A stretch of 49,344 nt of DNA, from positions 112,896 to 162,239 of the forward strand of contig NW_003106597.1 of NCBI RefSeq assembly GCF_000003605.2. Reading direction: 5' to 3'. This document shows, one piece after another, positions 45,602 through 49,344 of this stretch. The notes beneath the pieces were generated by a model. That model saw only the letters and a list, made by a program, of their open reading frames with translations. It made no database searches and was not told the DNA's origin. A program made the translations under genes and the position numbers. The stretch's first letter is position 1. The number at the start of each line of letters is the position of its first letter. The DNA is from Saccoglossus kowalevskii. Its lineage: Eukaryota > Hemichordata > Enteropneusta > Harrimaniidae.

Positions 45602-46473
45602 TTAAGGTAGAGATGCAGTTTACCTGACAGGTATATTAATTAGTTATTTTGAAAACCAAGATAACCTCCCTTGTCCACAAAACTATATATTTTCGGAAAG
45701 CTTATTGTATGAATTTTAAAACAAATTTAGTATTTTTTTATGGACACTGTAGTTTAAAATATGCACAAAAATGTTCTTTTTTGGTCAAAAGTGATTTAAA
45801 AAAAATTTGCTCCTAAACCATGTTTCTGTTTCCTGTCAAAATTGGTTTGTGGGTACATCTGTTCACTATGAAGAAAGCGCCGTCTTAAAAACTGTCTACC
45901 AGTTGTCAGTTTTGCAGGGCAGCAGCCCAAATTTCACTACTTCAAGTTTATGCATACATTAACACCCAGGCTAGTTGTCTGTACGATTGTTGTAACACTG
46001 TCCAACCAAGAACAATGCCCCGACGGCGTTTTGAAGATAAACACATTGTCAATCATTTGTGAAGATTTCAAAACAAAAGGTCAAGGCGTCTAGGAGCTAT
46101 TTTTTTAAAATTTCTGGGATGTGCACTAAAAAGAAGCTGAGATAATTGCTAATTTGCATAACAATTCACTCAGTAAGAAGTTTGCTAATGCTCATAATTA
46201 AAATGGCTGTAACAGTTCCAAATTTAAATGTATTATCGTTTTGTTAAAAGTTAAATATATGGAGATCCCGTCCTTTTCACCATGTTTATTTTTTATTATT
46301 TATGTACAGCCTTGCTAAAGAGATAATGTTTGCTTCAAAATAGATTTTTGAGTATGTTCCACTATTCACAATTCTACAAAATTTTAACAGTCTATAGCCA
46401 AGACTGTTTGGATAATAAAGATCAAAAAAAAAAATCACTCCCAAGTGCCCACAAACATGCATCTCTACCTTAA
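45602..46473. mobile_element. TTAA-bounded 0.9-kb non-autonomous DNA element, copy 2
   Basis: 872 bp flanked by TTAA at 45602-45605 and 46470-46473. The outer 16 bases, TTAAGGTAGAGATGCA, are a perfect terminal inverted repeat. It is collinear with 25069-25983 and in the same orientation, apart from small indels (mainly 46245-46345). Conserved words include AACACCCAGGCTAGTTGTCT and ATTCACTCAGTAAGAAGTTT. It has no coding capacity. Confidence 0.88.
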
Positions 46474-48650
46474 TGAATATTAAGTAATTTTTCAATCATG
46501 TTTTGTTTCCTCTTAACAGCTTATTCAAATGAAGTGAAACCATGTTTATGTATGATGCTTGAGTGGATAAATGATTTGATAATTTATATACTATTCCATG
46601 CAATTGAATTAGGTAACAGAAACACGTATTTTGTTAGAAAGATATTTTTGAAATAATTAACCAGATTATTTTCCATATTAAACTATTGATTGTCACACAG
46701 GCATTCCAGATCATGTATGGCAAATTAACCATGTTTTGCATATTTTTCGCACCATACTATTCACAAAAGTGGACATATTGCGGAATATGATTCTACACAA
46801 ACATGCTATGACATCCAATATGAAGCCTACTGTGACTTCTCGTGAAACGATAAATTACCAAATATCTGTACAGTATTTAATTTACTAAAATGAGTCTCAT
46901 GCCTGTGGCATATTTTTTTAAATTGCGTGTATAGCACAATATATAAGATACACAAATGATATGGGTATATTTTGGGGATAGAATTGACGTTAACTTGTTC
47001 ATAACTGTACGTACTAATCTTTTTATTAGAGTGCCAGAAATGACATATTTTGACAATATGCTATAGAATTGAATAAACCTTCAAATGTGTTCCTTTGTTC
47101 AGCCATTTTGGTAGAAAATTGCACTATAATGTTTGTATAATTATCAAATAACAAATTCTGTCATAAATATTATATGTAGTTCATTCAGATCCTGAATAAT
47201 CTGTTACAGGGTAGCCATGTAGGCTAATTTTTGTAACACAACAATAGTGTTTTCAAATATGTTTTATCCCAGCAGGTGATCTAAGATGTAAATTCTAGTA
47301 ATTCATTAAATCAAGTAATTCTAGAATTTCAACACCAGATCTCAATCGCGTATTGGTGGATTTCGTTCATACATTGACATGTAATGTACATCAGGGGAAC
47401 TAGATGCATGTCAAATTACCCTGTACACCAGATTCAAAATGACCAACATTTTGTTTTATTGTATGCAATTCTAGTGCCACATTTCGGATATATCAGGACA
47501 AATCAGATATGTCATACATCTTGGGATACAATGACATAATCCTTTTCATAATCCAAAGCAAGATGGCCGAATAGTAGCCGTTTTGTGCTGAAAACAAGTC
47601 ACGTGTTTCTGTCGATCTTATTTTGTTTCAGAAATCGAACTCAAAATGGCTGAACGAATCTAGTTTATACATTATATCACACATATTCATCTACTAACTC
47701 AAGAAAGCAGGATGATGAAAATTTTACTGTAAAAAATGCACAAAATCAAGTATTGTTGTCTTTCTAAAATAGGATCTCGGTTATACATATTTTATTCGGA
47801 GTGCGTACATATATCGTGGAACCTCGATGCACGTAAATTTGATCAGAAACAAACATTTTCTTCTAAATGTGTTTTTCGCCATATCTCTTGGGACATGAAC
47901 AGATTACAGCCAAATTTCACTTATACATAACGCGTTACGTGAATATCCGTATATCCATATACGTTCATTTCATTTCGTTCATTTTTCAAGATGGCAGACT
48001 GGGAACTATTTAGTGCAACGAATGAATGAAGATCCTGCATTTGTAAAAGTAAACTAATTTCAATGAATATTTTGACATACATTGAAATTGAAGAAAAGAA
48101 AAATATGTATATCAAAGGTTAACCAGAGCCCTTCTCTGCAATGCTTGTCCTGATTTGAATAACATTTCAAAAATACAACATGAGCGAATTTAAGGTTTAC
48201 TAACTCGTAACAATTTTAGTAAAAATGTACGAAAATAAACAGATTTTAGGTATTTGTGGCAAAATTTGTCTAAATTGGGCACATGACTAAAATAAAAAGG
48301 CTATAATGACATTCTGTGATAAACAATATCACACAATTCACACCTCGGGGTGGCAGGCAGACAAAAAGCCATGTCAACAACAATGTCACATCCCCTTCCT
48401 TACCGTCAACCAAACATGATTGCTAGGGTGTACTACACAACATGAGTCAAATAATATATGGTTACAATACACTGTATTAAATATAAATATTGCATTGTAT
48501 AACGAACCAAACATTAAACAACACATACACAGCATTAAGGTTACAAATACAACTGTTTAAAGACGTTAAATCTAACAGTTATAAGCATTAATGGAATTAA
48601 CTTGTCGATTTTCTTACTCAAAAAGGGAGATGGTGTTTTCTAATGCCTAT
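46474..48650. other. Non-coding, nothing recognised
   Basis: AT-rich DNA with only short uninformative frames. Confidence 0.45.
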
Positions 48651-49344
48651 TATTATTATTAAACTTTATTTCAGACTCGAAGGTCCATAGAGAAATTACA
48701 ACAGAAATAACACTATTTATAAAGAAGGCGTCTATAATTGCGCCAAAAACTAGTCTTTAGGAATGATTCACTATTTATACAACTATCAATTATACTATTG
48801 TCACTCTGAAACAATCGCTGTTTAAAATTGTACAATGATTTTCTATGAAGTGTTGAAAAAATTGAAAATATTTCTTCTGACACAATTACCACTTGCACTA
48901 CTTGACCTTTCTAATTTAAAAATCAACCGAAGTGCATTGTTGTACGCTACATGCAGAGCACGCATCTGCTTAACAGTATAATTGCTCCATACATTTAAGC
49001 AATAGTTAATATATATAAATGAGCGAAAAAGAGTACATTTCACATGTTCCGAACACTTCCCAAAGTTCCTGAAAAGAAGATTTGCCCTCGCATAAATTGA
49101 CCTGAGTTGTCCACGCATGTCTCTAGCATCATCTCCAGAGGCTGACACTATGTATCCAAGGTACTTTATATCATCAACAAATTGCGAACTTCTAAATACA
49201 ATCGCTGTCGAATATTGATCAAACATTCAAAATCCGTTTATGTAGATTCAGTCGCATTTACCATCTGGAAGAGACCGTAAATTTCTCTTTCAATGGCAGG
49301 GGATCATCGTACGGAGCCCTAGGAAAATGCGATCTACGTAATCG
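48651..49344 (-). mobile_element. 3' end of a second LINE, continuing past the window edge
   Basis: On the minus strand, 49226-48843 encodes VDDIKYLGYIVSASGDDARD, then MRGQLRSIYARANLLFRNFG, LFRSFIY and AYNNALRLIF, the thumb/C-terminal region of a LINE reverse transcriptase. A different frame (48898-48713) continues with YNFKQRLFQSDNSII and the end LLYK, so a frameshift lies near 48870. The 3' UTR ends in GAAATAAAGTTTAATAATAA. The clade differs from the 13-15 kb LINE, whose C-terminus and tail are unrelated. The catalytic part lies outside the window. Confidence 0.88.
48843..49226 (-). pseudogene. Reverse transcriptase C-terminal fragment
   Basis: A 127-codon open frame of the right-edge LINE. 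The KYLGYIVS motif, repeated basic/aromatic positions and AYNNALR identify it. The true protein would extend upstream beyond 49344 and downstream in another frame, so this is a broken fragment. Confidence 0.85.

Overview
This is a eukaryotic, AT-rich window with short spliced exons, GT-AG introns and abundant decayed mobile elements. Nothing prokaryotic (operons, ribosome binding sites, CRISPR) is present. The protein families and the repeat content (non-LTR retrotransposons, TTAA-flanked non-autonomous DNA elements, TA microsatellites) suggest a marine invertebrate bilaterian such as a hemichordate or a lophotrochozoan. I cannot name the species. One assembly gap of Ns lies at 24143-24890.

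Region 1 (1-8.2 kb, + strand): the 3' part of a secreted ADAMTS metalloprotease gene of the ADAMTS7/ADAMTS12 type. Fourteen coding exons join in frame with consensus splice sites, from the end of the disintegrin-like domain (568) to the stop codon of the PLAC domain (8138-8140). The catalytic exons lie upstream of the window. Domain order is disintegrin end, TSR1, Cys-rich, spacer, TSR2-4, a long acidic and Ser/Thr-rich linker in one exon, TSR5-6, PLAC. Its introns hold two pairs of small TTAA-bounded inverted-repeat elements and a 157-bp tandem array.

Region 2 (8.2-28.2 kb): no convincing gene. It is a repeat-rich interval with a dispersed inverted-repeat element (10.06 kb and 27.36 kb), a duplicated block (11.5-12.45 kb and 17.65-18.25 kb) whose first copy appears interrupted by a minus-strand LINE remnant (13.07-15.43 kb), a second duplicated block (20.5-21.47 kb and 22.57-23.43 kb) with flanking paralogous segments, the N gap, and a 915-bp TTAA-bounded element with a second copy at 45.6 kb.

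Region 3 (28.3-49.3 kb): the first coding exon of a rhodopsin-family GPCR resembling prokineticin receptors (28501-28934, + strand). It runs from the N-terminus to the end of TM3 and is split at the E/DRY motif. A likely 5'-leader acceptor, an in-frame upstream ORF and four consecutive stop codons precede the start. No later exon was recognised, so its first coding intron probably exceeds 20 kb and runs off the window. The remainder is AT-rich DNA with a candidate solo LTR (34.2 kb), a LINE zinc-finger remnant (42.1 kb), the second 0.9-kb element and the 3' end of another LINE at the right edge (48.65-49.34 kb).

The two genes show no evidence of acting together: one encodes an extracellular-matrix protease, the other a neuropeptide-type receptor.
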